Source: Scedosporium boydii (taxonomy: Eukaryota > Ascomycota > Sordariomycetes > Microascales > Microascaceae). Taken from it: a stretch of DNA of 64,000 bases. Position numbers and translations under genes: made by a program. The notes under the pieces were generated by a model. That model saw only the letters and a program-made list of their open reading frames with translations. It was not told the DNA's origin and did no database searches. The DNA is taken from NCBI GenBank assembly GCA_002221725.1, contig NJFT01000061.1:62001-126000 (forward strand), given 5' to 3'. Below, one piece after another: positions 9,989 through 20,226 of this stretch. Positions within the stretch are counted from its first letter, which is position 1; every line of letters begins with the position of its first letter.

Positions 9989-12025
9989 ATGCCTGTAAAC
10001 ACTCGAGCTCAAGCCCGCCGAGCCCGTCCGGATGAGCAACGAAGACAGGGCTCTGCGTCCGGGCTACCGGCGGAGGGAAACCAAAGGGAACCCCCAAGGC
10101 GCTATCAGCGAAGGCGAAAACTATGGACAGGCGGAACGACCCACGAGGCTCGCGAACGAATAATTCGGCCTGGTATTGGACGAAGGGGACCGCCTAGAAA
10201 TTGGAAACAAATAGAGCGCCAGGAACGAAGGTCACAAGCGATACGGATGCAAAGCCCGGGCGAAGAAGACTCCAATGGCGAGGTAACATCAGAACGAACG
10301 GCAAATTCCTCCTCTCCAGATGCGATGGGTATCAGAGATGGGTTTCAAGCCGAACAAGAAGATATCGAAGAGGAGGAAGGAGAAGAGGAAGAGGAAGATA
10401 CTGAGGAGGGCGACATATGGAGGGCTCCCCTGGCCATCGGACGGTCTCTAGGCGAGAATCTGAGCAGACTGCAGCTTGCATATCGACGCGTGGCACAATG
10501 GGAGGCCATCCTCGAACATAACAAAAACTGCGACCCGGAATCCCTCCAAGGAATCCAAGATTACCTCCGACGAGCGCGCAAGGAGCTCTGGACACTGAAA
10601 GTCAATGAAGAGACTACAACCCCCATGTAAAGTCACCTTCGCTCCCCCCTTCGGCTATAAGGACGCCTACTAACGCAAAAACAAAAACTCCCAACTACTA
10701 GGAATGAGCTCGAGTCAACGAAGAAACAGGCAATCGCGCAAAGAATCCAAACCCTCGAGCGAGCCCTCAAAACATCGCGCTTCTCCGAAGAAATCATCAA
10801 CATCACCCGCGCACTCCAAGGCTATAAAACGGGAGAAATCCAATACTGGGATCAATGGACACTCATCTGGAACGACCACATCGTCGACTTCTGCCCCACG
10901 TATGCCTCCTTTTGCGTAGATCGCCTGGAGCGTCTTGACCGATACGCAAAGAAGTACGGAGAGGGATGGCTGTGGTACGAAGCTCCGCTTGCGGGCGAAA
11001 GTGAGATGTCGGCCTTGATGGGGGACGCGACAGCCATGAGGGCCACGTGCTCTGAATTACAAAACCAGATGTACGGGATGGGATGTTGGCCGGTTACGAT
11101 GGGGTTCAAACGGGTGAGGTGTTACGTTACCAGCGGACCGGAAATAAGGAGGAAGAAGAAGAAGGTAAGATGGGCCGACCAAGAGGAGGAGGAGGAAAAG
11201 GAGAACCTGACGTCTAGCCCAAGTAAAGTCAACGCCCAAACCATGTCCAACGTGGAGATAGAAGACGACCCGCCCGCGCCGTCTCTCTATTTCGACCTCA
11301 TCCTCGACTCGGGAGCAACGTTCCCGGTGCTCTACGAGCAGGACTTCCGCGCCATCGGCATCAACCCGGAGACCTACGCGGCCCAGACTACAACAAAGGT
11401 CAAGATGATCACTAACAAAGACGAGTTCCGCCTCTACGAACTCCGTGTTTCCGTCACGGACAAGGACTGTCTCTCCCTCGTCATGCCCACGCAGGCCGTC
11501 TGGCCGCTCGAATACCCGGAGCTGGGGGGTATCATACCCGTCCTGATGCTTCCCAAAGAGACCCGGACCAGTTCGAATCCATTGGTGCCAGCTGAGGGCG
11601 ACTTGAGCAAACTGCGCAAGGGCAGAAATTGGGTTACTGGATGTAGCAGGGTGTCCGGAATCCTCCCCTTTCTTGCTTGCTACACCACGACGGTCCCGGG
11701 CAGCAAGGTGATCTGGATGGGCGAGGATAGGAGGGACGTATTGGGTCCCGGCAAATTCCCCGGCCAGATGAGATACGGGGTAGAGATTGACGATGAAGAG
11801 CTGACCCAGCTTCGGGAGGAGGCCGAGACGGACCGGACGCCGGGTATCCGTTTTGAGCAAGTTTGCAAGGATGGCGGGAGACTCGTTGATAAGGACGGGC
11901 AATTTGGAGTTAGCATCCTTTGGAGATATGACGATGAGGGTAAAGAGATTGGAAGGTATAAGGTTGACCCATGGACGTGGAGCAAGGACAGGCAAGGACA
12001 GCAGTCCAAGAAACAGAAGCGGTGA
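9989..12025 (+). CDS. Retropepsin-like (DSGA) domain protein, probably host-retained
   Basis: Exons 9989-10626 and 10702-12025 give 653 aa. The 75-nt intron has donor GTAAAG, a CTAAC branch and acceptor TAG, and removes an in-frame TAA. Residues 1-80 are Arg/Gln-rich and basic, starting MPVNTRAQARRAR. An acidic Glu/Asp run follows near residues 125-140, then helical segments to about residue 310, then a basic-acidic linker. A domain around residues 405-580 begins FDLILDSGATFPVLY, where D415-S-G-A is the catalytic triad of retropepsin-like aspartic proteases. IIPVLMLP and VIWMGEDRRDVLG follow. The DSGA motif is visible; that it cleaves protein is inference. No reverse transcriptase, RNase H, integrase, CCHC knuckle or LTR is seen nearby, so this is not an intact retroelement. 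A fungal gene family carrying a captured retropepsin fold is the best reading. Confidence 0.75.
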
Positions 12026-14465
12026 AAGGAAGGCACTGGCATCGACCAAACGGGCGGTTCGAGGCATTGATTGGATCTCGATGTCATGTCGTGCTCCGTA
12101 AAGATCATTCGACCTGCCCCGCGTCGGATCAATAATTTCAGCATGCTAGGAAAGCTAAGGATAGTCAGGGGTAGAGTGAGAGTGAGACCGTCCTGGACGG
12201 TCACCGTTTGCAATTAGACAAAGTTGATGAGAAGTTGAGACTTGTGTACAAAGGTACAACATTGAATAATAACAATCGAAGTGCCCATTTCAGCTTACTC
12301 AGAAGACGAATCTCCTCTCCTTTTCTGTGGAAAGAACCACCCCCTCTCGAACATCGAGAAGTATTTCCCCTCAGTACAACGCAAGGGGGACGCATTAAGC
12401 ATCTAAACCTCCAGCCACTCAGTATTCAGTAATTTTAGAAACATCAGATCCACTGCATTGATCCTCGAGACCAGAAAAAAAGGGGAAACCGACTCCCGAT
12501 CCCAAGGATCCATGGACATAAAAGCCACGCAGAATAATTGACGCTTCGTACCACAAAGTAGACTGCAAAGGGCAGCTCCCAGATGATGCCCTGACCAACC
12601 CGCAGCAAAAGAGATGCAGAGACGGGGATGAGATGAATGCAGGCTGAAATTAACAAAAAAATCACGAACCAGTTTCCTCTCCCTTTTTTTACCTAGCCGA
12701 ATCACGTTTTTCTTTCTTTTTCTGCTGCAATCTTCGATGCGGTGTCTCAATAGTATCCCGAACTATGGCCAGGGATTCGCGTCCTTTGGAGAAAGTAAAC
12801 TCTCGGGATTTGAGGAATCCTCACGAGTAATGCGAAAACGAAAGAATCCATGCTCAGTCTGCTATAATAGTGGTCAGCTCTCGCCCTCCGCGCCAAATTC
12901 CCTCCAAACCGAGATCGGGAATATGCCCGTTCAACCGTTCCCTGCTCCGACCATCCTGCGACGTGAGTGGATGGTTCCGAAATGACTTCTGACCTCTCCC
13001 TTGGGCCCAATGCACGCAAAAGGAGTACCACTGCAGGCAGAGTACCACATGCGGGCAAGATGAGCCCAGGCCGCCAGGTCATCTCATCGATCTATGTCTG
13101 AATACTGAGGTACTGGAGGATGAGCAGGAAGGGCTGGGCCGAATCATACCCAGACCTTGGAGTTGCAGCAGCCTGCATGCATGTCTCGCGGACAAGATGA
13201 TGATTCTCTACGACATGCATTACGATAGATCGAGAATCGCCCTATCTCCAATTCTAAATAGCATAGCACATGAATAATAGAGAGGAGCGAAATTGGGCAG
13301 AATATTCTTTTTTTTTTTTTTCTTTGGTTGTATTTTGCTTCATTGTAAACTAAGCTACCTACTCAGGCCCTCGGCCGTTGGTAGCGGTAAGAGTTGGTAC
13401 CCAACAATTTTGTTGCATGGAATTCGGCTGCCGGACTTTCCAGACTGCTGAAGACTTCATCCTCCAACACCGGTAAAGTAGCTCCGTCGCTCGTCACCGA
13501 GCTAGCTTCCCTCGCCAAGATATTATGCTTCGAATTGGAAAAAAAAGGAAGGAAAAAAAAGAACTCACGCCCCCTTCGAAACTCGATGCCTTGCTCGCTC
13601 GCTTTCCAATTATAATGTACATGCTCCACACACAAGGGTATCGGAATGAAAAGGCCTGTAAAATCAGAGCATTGCGTTCAAGGATTTTTTTCTTTTCTTT
13701 TTTTTGGCTTTCGGAAATGCTGAAATTCCAGCCGGTGAGTTATTGAGTACGCTGTCCCCCTCCTTCTGATCCATTATTATATGGGGCATCAAAAAGGATG
13801 GTCCAGCACCAAAGGGCCAATCGTCCACTTCCAAACGGGCCATAGGCCAGTCTTTTTAGACCTTTTCATCCCTTGGAAACCTTCGTGGCCCTCGAGGGTC
13901 AGGTTCCCAAGCCACCCGACCATCTTTGCCCCGAGATGTCGAGTGTCTGCCTCTTTATTTCTTTCTGTCGCCCTCGGTTCCAAGGAAGAGCCAAAGTCCG
14001 GTTCGGTACCTCCTTGGGAGGGCCGTCCCTCGAAAAACGTACATATGATGAGAGAATCGAGAAAGCGCAAAAATGAAAATGAATCGACGCGTGCCGTGCT
14101 GTGCTGAAATATGAATGCTGAAGAGGAACACAAAAGACAGTACAAGGGTATGAACTCTTCCGACTTTTGGTGGGGATCGACTTGGATAAAATGAAAGAGA
14201 AAAGGAAAAAAAGGAAAATACAACTCGGAAAAAAAGTGTTCTGGTGCTCAGTCGGAATCAATGCCGCGCCGTATATTCGGGGCTCCATCGCTGCAAATTC
14301 ATTCTGTATGCAGACTGTGTCTTCGTTTCGCGGGTCTGAGTGCCACCCCTCCAGAAGAGAGAAGCGACACCGCTGAGTAGAGAAGGGGTTGAGAGATGTT
14401 CGATGATAAAAGAGTTCGGAGTTCGGAGTGCGTTCATGCAGAGGTCGTAATAATCCAGCCATTCC
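12026..14465. other. Convergent gap, retropepsin-like gene / cyclin
   Basis: About 2.4 kb between converging genes. It holds homopolymer tracts (A/T runs near 12470, 12660-12720, 13308-13321 and 13690) and the probable long 3' UTR of the cyclin gene. Open frames such as 13899-14462 (-) and 12403-12750 (-) have biased, signal-free products and overlap one another, so I do not call them. Confidence 0.55.
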
Positions 14466-15709
14466 TTATTGGTAGTCCATTACCATTGGGTGTCTTGATT
14501 GAACATGGCCTTGGGGAGTCGGGGTGGCAGGGCAGCGAGGAGGCATAGCGTATTCCCTTCCCATGCCGTTGTCAAAGCAGGCACCGTCCGGCGTGATTGG
14601 AGGAGTCATGTAGCCGTCGAAGCCCTTGACTGCGGCACCTTTGCCATGGGGAGTGGAGTATACGCTCGACTCTTCGGGCGCCGGTGTGGTGGATTGAGGA
14701 CCAGGCTGGGGGCCCGATCTCCTGGTGATGGCGGCTTGTTGCCTCATGAAATCTGCTAGCTTGTGAGTGACCCGCGAGTATGTTGTCGAAGAATACTTCT
14801 TCGCAAGCGAGATGGATGGTTGGTGAAGGTGTTGAGAAAGGGCGAGTAGTGTCACATTCTCAACATGTCCCCATTCGCCGTCCGTAATCTCGGGCCGTCC
14901 AAGAATAGCACGCGCTAACGCCAACGAGGATCGAGCCATGACCGAAGGCTTGGTCGAAACGAAGTCTCGGTGGTAAAGGGCAATTTCGCTGATGTAGGCC
15001 GCCATATGCTCCACCTCGGTATCATCCCTCTCGATAGCTACCAGAAGTTGAGTGAAGAAGTCCACAGTAGGATGGCCGATGGTCCAGTCCAACGTGTTGA
15101 GTACATGCATCTCCATCTGAGTAAACATGCCAGGGTCGTAAAGACCACAGCACATATTGTTGAGCTCGTTGATCTGCGGCACTCGCTCCTTCTTGTCGCC
15201 GTACTTGGCCGCGATTAATAGCGCCGCACAGCCGACGAGCTGATAGTGTTGCTTGTAGACTACTCGCTTAGAGCAGTATCGGTCGAGGAGGTTGACGGTG
15301 AGGAAGAGGGTTTCGGGGAGAAGAGAGAAGCAGGCGTGAGCCTCGATAAGGAAGTCGATGAGGTATGGCCTCATGAACCACTGGATCTCGCGCTGTAAGT
15401 CAATGAGGTTGGCATCGGGCAACGTCTCGTCCTGCACAACCGTTGTCAGTCCACACAAAGCTTCTACACGGAACAATGCTGCTACGGTGCCCAGTGACCC
15501 CGGGATCATCGTACCTCCATGTGTCTGAGATGCTGCATGATATCTTCCAGGTACTCATCGCTTGCTAACCGCGAGAGCTCATTTCCAATAAGCTCTTGTC
15601 GGTTCCAGGCCAACAGCTTTGCCGTCTCCTTGGCGTCCAACCACGGACGGGTAGGCTGGTCAGGCTCGTAGAACATGTCGTCGTCTTCAACAAATCTTCG
15701 GTACGCCAT
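14466..15709 (-). CDS. G1/S cyclin (Cln-type)
   Basis: Regulatory partner of the Cdc28/Cdk1 kinase for cell-cycle entry and polar growth. Exons 15709-15515 and 15431-14466 give 386 aa, with a phase-0 intron of 83 nt (GTACGA donor, CAG acceptor). The N-terminus MAYRRFVEDDDMFYEPDQP leads into a cyclin box at about residues 45-190. Box motifs include DIMQHLRHME, LIDLQREIQWFMRPYLIDFL, LFLTVNLLDRYCS, LVGCAALLIAAKYGDKKE and MEMHVLNTLDWTIGHPT. A cyclin C-terminal region follows, and then a Ser/Thr/Pro-rich tail with TPPITPD and several TP sites, fitting CDK phosphorylation and SCF-mediated turnover (inference). Filamentous ascomycetes usually carry one such Cln-type cyclin. The upstream side opens onto the 24-kb gene-free block, giving this gene an unusually long potential regulatory region. 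Confidence 0.93.
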
Positions 15710-17300
15710 GCTGGGTGAAGGTTGTAGGTGGAGTGAGGTGAGAAGGATTGAGGGTAGAAGAAGTCTGGGGAGAGGAATGCAGATAGAATCGTAGCTTCTA
15801 TACTTTCGAGCTGCCTTTTGAGAGAGTGTCTGGCGATCGTTTTCTCCGGGAAACTCGGCGTTGGGCAATTATTACTCGAAAAATGAATGTCGTGTCTTGA
15901 GAGACAAAGGCGGCTTCGGGCTCTGTGTATGAGAAGGCCGAGGCGATTAAACTACCATTAGGATTATAAAAAGAGTGTGTCGAATATTAAAACGCTAAAG
16001 AGTGACGGTTGGGTGGGCTGAAAGGAACAAAAAAATGAAAGAGCGGATGGCTGAATCGAGTCCCGTGTGATCCAGGTCGATTGCGAGGGATGAATTGTCC
16101 TGTCGATAGACTCTGCATTGAAATCGAGGTTTAGCTGTGCTGTTCAATAGGAGAGAAGAGACCAGGCTTGGGACACACTAGTCCTAATGTTTCAGGGGTT
16201 CGCGAAGACAAATATGGTTCAGGCTAACGACACTGACAGGTATTCTTATTCATCCCCTGACTGAATCAATCTAGATTGACCCAGAGGATTAAGGAGAATT
16301 GACAACGAAAAAGGAAAGAAACAAAGGGGTGGAGGATGAAGACTGAAAAAGGTGTGCCCGCTTACCGCCACGGTTGAAAATTTGATGCGAAGCCGAAAGA
16401 CGATTCGAATCGAGATGATTCTTGAGGCAGGTGGGAACAACGAGCTAACGTCTCCCACGAGTCAAACCTCAAGAGATGCCTGCTTAACAACCCCACAAAG
16501 GCAGGCCTTTTTTGTTTTACTTCCAAAGTCTTATTGAATCTCCGAAGTCATGTATCCTCGAAGGCTGATCGTCCGGATAGGCTATCTCGCACTCAGGAGA
16601 GCGCGGAATCGGTGGCTTCAATGGAGGAATCGGTCGGAGGGATCGATTCGAAAAGACTGCAACTCGGTCCAAGTTCGACAATGGTTAAACTCGGTGGAAG
16701 ATTGTCAAAGGAAAAAGAAAAGAAACCAAAGCTGTAAGGGATAGAAAGATAACGGAATCGGGGGGTTCTATTCGAAGGTTGTCGAAAGAAACCTAACAAC
16801 TTCTTTTTTTTATTCTTTTGAATGAATCTTTTTGTGTTCTCGTCTTCCCCCTTTTTCCCTCGTGGGATCGGTCGGTGGTCGTTCTCCTAACCTTATATAT
16901 TGAAAAAGGTAGGGTGCCGGGTCTCAGGGCCGGTCTCAACCGTGGATCGTGGAAGATCGGTGGGCGAGGCGACAAGTCGACACAGCTGTGAACTGAGAGG
17001 TTCTCCGCCTTCCTAAGCTCTGCGCTCTGTTGCGAGAGTGTTAGGGTCTCCCTTCTGCAAAAAAAGAAGGTTTGGAAGGAATGGACGGGAAAGGGGAATG
17101 AATGGATGGGGGAGGAGGAGAGAAGGGCGGAGGGAGAGGTGAGGTTGGAGGAGGACGGATGAGATAAAAAAGGATTGGAAGAGAAGTGTTTTAACGGGCA
17201 GTGCCTGTCATAAGTACGTATAACCCACTGCGACTACCGAGTGTGCACAAGAGAACCGTGGGCACAGCTGGGGTGTGTGGGCTTGGAAGAGGAAAGAGGA
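15710..17300. promoter_or_regulatory. Cyclin upstream region / probable long 5' leader
   Basis: Sequence upstream of the minus-strand cyclin gene. It is rich in short purine/pyrimidine runs (A-rich at 16020-16040, 16310-16330 and 16680-16730; GGA-rich at 17070-17180). These fit a long promoter and transcribed leader. No coding frame with recognisable content is present, and I could not identify SCB or MCB boxes with confidence. Confidence 0.4.
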
Positions 17301-17336
17301 GTTCGATGTACAATTGCAGTGTACTTCGTAGCGACA

Positions 17337-17380
17337 GGGGGCGGGTGGGTGTGGGTGTGGATGTGGATGTGGGCGTGTGG
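17337..17380 (+). repeat. G-rich hexamer microsatellite with G-quadruplex motif
   Basis: 17337-17355 has four G runs (5, 3, 3 and 3 G) separated by loops of 1-3 nt, a canonical G-quadruplex pattern. It runs into a decayed GTGGGT/GTGGAT hexamer repeat to about 17380. It sits about 7 bp after a TACTTCGTA copy. Confidence 0.7.
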
Positions 17381-18497
17381 GCTGCTTCTCTCTGGGTGTG
17401 AGCCTAAGGGTACACTGCACGTCGTTCCGCGTACTTTACGGCGTCCAGCACGTAAATGTCCCTTGGTCCTGCACTTCAAGATTATTAGGTGTGCCCGGTC
17501 GGTGTCTGGGCGTGTTGGAGCACTGTGGGTGCGTGTCAGAGTTAAGGAGGTCTCGCCTTCTGTTGCGTTGACTGGACCGTTTCCTTAGCGCGTTGTGAGC
17601 GAACAAGAGGAAGGGGCCAGGGCGGGAGATTGGGCGGTGCCAGTAATACGGAGGTACCGCCTCCCTTTTACTGGACGTGGGCTGGCTGTTCTGACCTTGG
17701 CTGGCAGCAAGTGGGATCAATCAATGGACGGATTCGCCTGGTACCTCAGATTGCACTCTCTTCCAGTAAGCAAGTGCGTACGAAGTACTTCACCAGACAA
17801 CTCCGTTCTTTGGTTTACCTCCTACGCAGACCCCCGTCCAGCGCACAATGAACGAAGGAGCAGAGGTAGACGGGATTTCGAGCACAGTTACCATAAACCT
17901 CGTAATATGGTAGATTGCTCACTGCAGCGCGTCCTGCAACCGTAGATTAACTCGCGAGATCTGTCGCCTGTCAAGGTAAAGCTCGGTGACTCTGGCCCGT
18001 GGTTAAGATGGAATTTACTCCTTCCAAGTGTCGAAGAGCGATCCGGATTTGCTAGATGTGTAATTTAACATGTGTCGTGTCGTCCTGAGATGATGGTTGA
18101 TTCAATGACTGCCCTGTCTTGCCTGTCACCGTTCTGACTGGTAACACTGTCTTCCCCGTTATTTCAGCAGACCACCGTACTTCGTACACTCAATTGATGT
18201 TAAGGACCTGTGCAAAAAGTCGCTCCGTCACAATTGATCAGGTCAATCAATCCCTGGACGGTGGAGACAGCTTGGTCTGGTCTAGCGGGCGGGGGTTCCG
18301 ACAAAGAGTGATCTTAATCTTGGCGATTGCAAGTTGCTTTTCCTGACGTAGATTTCACCCATATAAGTAAGGAGTACAAGTGTCCAATTCAAGATATTGG
18401 GCTCTCACCAAACTCCTTTCGAAGACTAACTTGCTTCTTGCGAAGTAAGGGAAACTCGGGAAAGGTCTCAATGTCGACGGTTGAACTATGTCGATGG

Positions 18498-18543
18498 ATG
18501 TACTTCGCAGTGTAGTGTACGTGATTCTCCGTTTCCTTGCCGG
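18498..18543 (+). repeat. Candidate short dispersed repeat, copy A
   Basis: It starts ATGTACTTCGCAGTGTAGT and is similar to 20185-20226. The first 19 nt match at 18 positions; after a 5-nt gap both copies continue TGATT..CT.CGT and end CTTGC.GG. This is one of the few nonamer sites with visibly shared flanks. Confidence 0.45.
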
Positions 18544-18607
18544 TCAAGAAGTGCAGTTCCGTACAGGGGTCCCTAGGTTAAAGGCGGAGAACAAGGGGCG
18601 ATGTTAA

Positions 18608-18674
18608 GGCGCTGATGGCTCAACTGGTAGGGTAAACGCTGTAGATCGCTCGGCCTAAATTCGAAGCTAGTGTC
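18608..18674 (+). pseudogene. tRNA-Tyr(GUA)-like relic
   Basis: TGGCTCAACTGGTAG resembles a tRNA D-arm/A box. CTGTAGATC follows at almost the spacing of the tRNA-Tyr anticodon loop (anticodon GTA), then AAATTCGAAGC where a B box should be. The ends 18608-18614 and 18668-18674 can pair over all 7 positions (three as G-U). The element is about 67 nt, shorter than a tRNA, and neither the T stem nor the anticodon stem pairs. I read it as a degenerate tRNA copy or a tRNA-derived short element, not a functional gene. Fungal nuclear tRNA-Tyr genes normally have an intron and this one does not. Confidence 0.35.
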
Positions 18675-20184
18675 GTAGCGAGTGCGACCGTAAGGAAGAG
18701 CCTGTGCAGTGGAAGATTGAGGATTGCACCGTAATGCTCCTGGCACCGTATAAACTGTATGCAGTGCTTGTCGTACAAGTGGAGTGTCCAATGGCATAGA
18801 ACGGATAACTTTATGAAGGGTACGGAACGATGGAAGATTCCGAAAAGCTGGTGAGGAAGACGCCAGACGAATATCAAATTGCTCAGCGCCAAAGTTGGCT
18901 GAGGAAGGTGCCTAAAGGAAGATTTCATCATAAAGAGCTCCGAAGGGTTCACCACATCTAATTATATACATGAAAAGCAGCATTGAAGACGGGCCGGCCA
19001 AGGCGGCCCCCAGCTTCACCGATTCGTCTAACTTCAAGTGTTCTTGAAAATCTCGTGCGTTTGTTTAGATCTCCGCAACGCATGAATGCGACCACCAGGC
19101 CTCAACACATCAGGCCTTCTTCAGACGTCGCGGTGCAGTAGAGAACCAGGCCATATCAAACAACAAAGTTGCAAGCTTTCCCGGTGTACAATAGGATCGG
19201 TGATCAATGATAACCGTCAACCCCTCTTTCTTCATGAACCTGGGCCTTCATTGTCGAAACCCGATTACACCACTGTGCGTCGGCTGCTCACTGAGGAGAC
19301 CACTGGGCCGATTTCCCCTGTATACGCGAGGCATTGACATGGAAAAACACTGGGATGGAAACAAATAAAACAATCGTCATTCAACGGGCCTCATCTGGCA
19401 ACCGGCATATTCTTCCTGTATCTCCAATCGCCGACTGGGAAAGTTAACGAAGAAAGCCCGTCTCTGACGAGTATTCCCTTCTGACTCGCAGGGCTACTCG
19501 GTTACCAGCTCAACAATACCCACAGGCCGTCGGTTCTCACTCGTTATAATGCTACTTTTCCTCTTTGTGAAAATGCAATCGCCTCAGCCGTTTGATACCG
19601 ACCCGACCTCCTCCAGACAGATCCTAGTACATAACCGCACATATCTGGTTGGGTAGGATAAATGGGTACATATCAAAATGGGATTTTATACAGCCGTTCC
19701 GTCCAAGTTCTGACCATATTCCCGTCATCCTATGGGAGATCGTCAGAATTGACCCATTCGACGGGGTTTTCTCTGCTCCGTTGGCTGATTCTACACTTAG
19801 GAAACGGCAGGTGGTTGGACATTTGTTGGCATCAACCTCCTCGGTAGTGTAGACTATCTCATGATGGACTCTTCGAGATGGGTTCCACTTCGCATCCTGG
19901 AGCCTTTTTTTTTTTTTTTGCCAGACTTACGAAGTATGCTACAGCAACCAGCCATGGGCAAATGAAGTTGGACCAATCCAGCCTAGGAGGCGGGTTTCAT
20001 AGTCATTTTAGATCGGGAAGGAAACGAACGGGCACTTGCACTTCATTATACTAATCCGAGAGGACGGACTGTGCTCCGCTTCCTGAGGTACTACGCAATA
20101 TACAACATTGGGCACTGCACCTGACTTGTATGCAGTGTTTCGACGACCATCATTCTTCACAAAGCCAGGCATCGAGTCCAGCTT

Positions 20185-20226
20185 ATGTACTTCGTAGTGT
20201 AGTTGATTTCTCGTCTTACTTGCAGG
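20185..20226 (+). repeat. Candidate short dispersed repeat, copy B
   Basis: It starts ATGTACTTCGTAGTGTAGT and lacks 5 nt relative to copy A at 18498-18543, but then continues TGATTTCT.CGT and CTTGCAGG. The complementary nonamer occurs 14 bp downstream, at 20240. Confidence 0.45.

Noticed and set aside
9989..12025. Intact LTR retrotransposon
   Set aside because: Only a protease-like motif is present; no pol domains, CCHC knuckle, primer-binding site or LTR pair, and the gene has a spliceosomal intron.
13899..14462. 187-codon minus-strand frame downstream of the cyclin gene
   Set aside because: Phe/Ser-rich translation of homopolymer-containing DNA, overlapping other frames; most likely cyclin 3' UTR.
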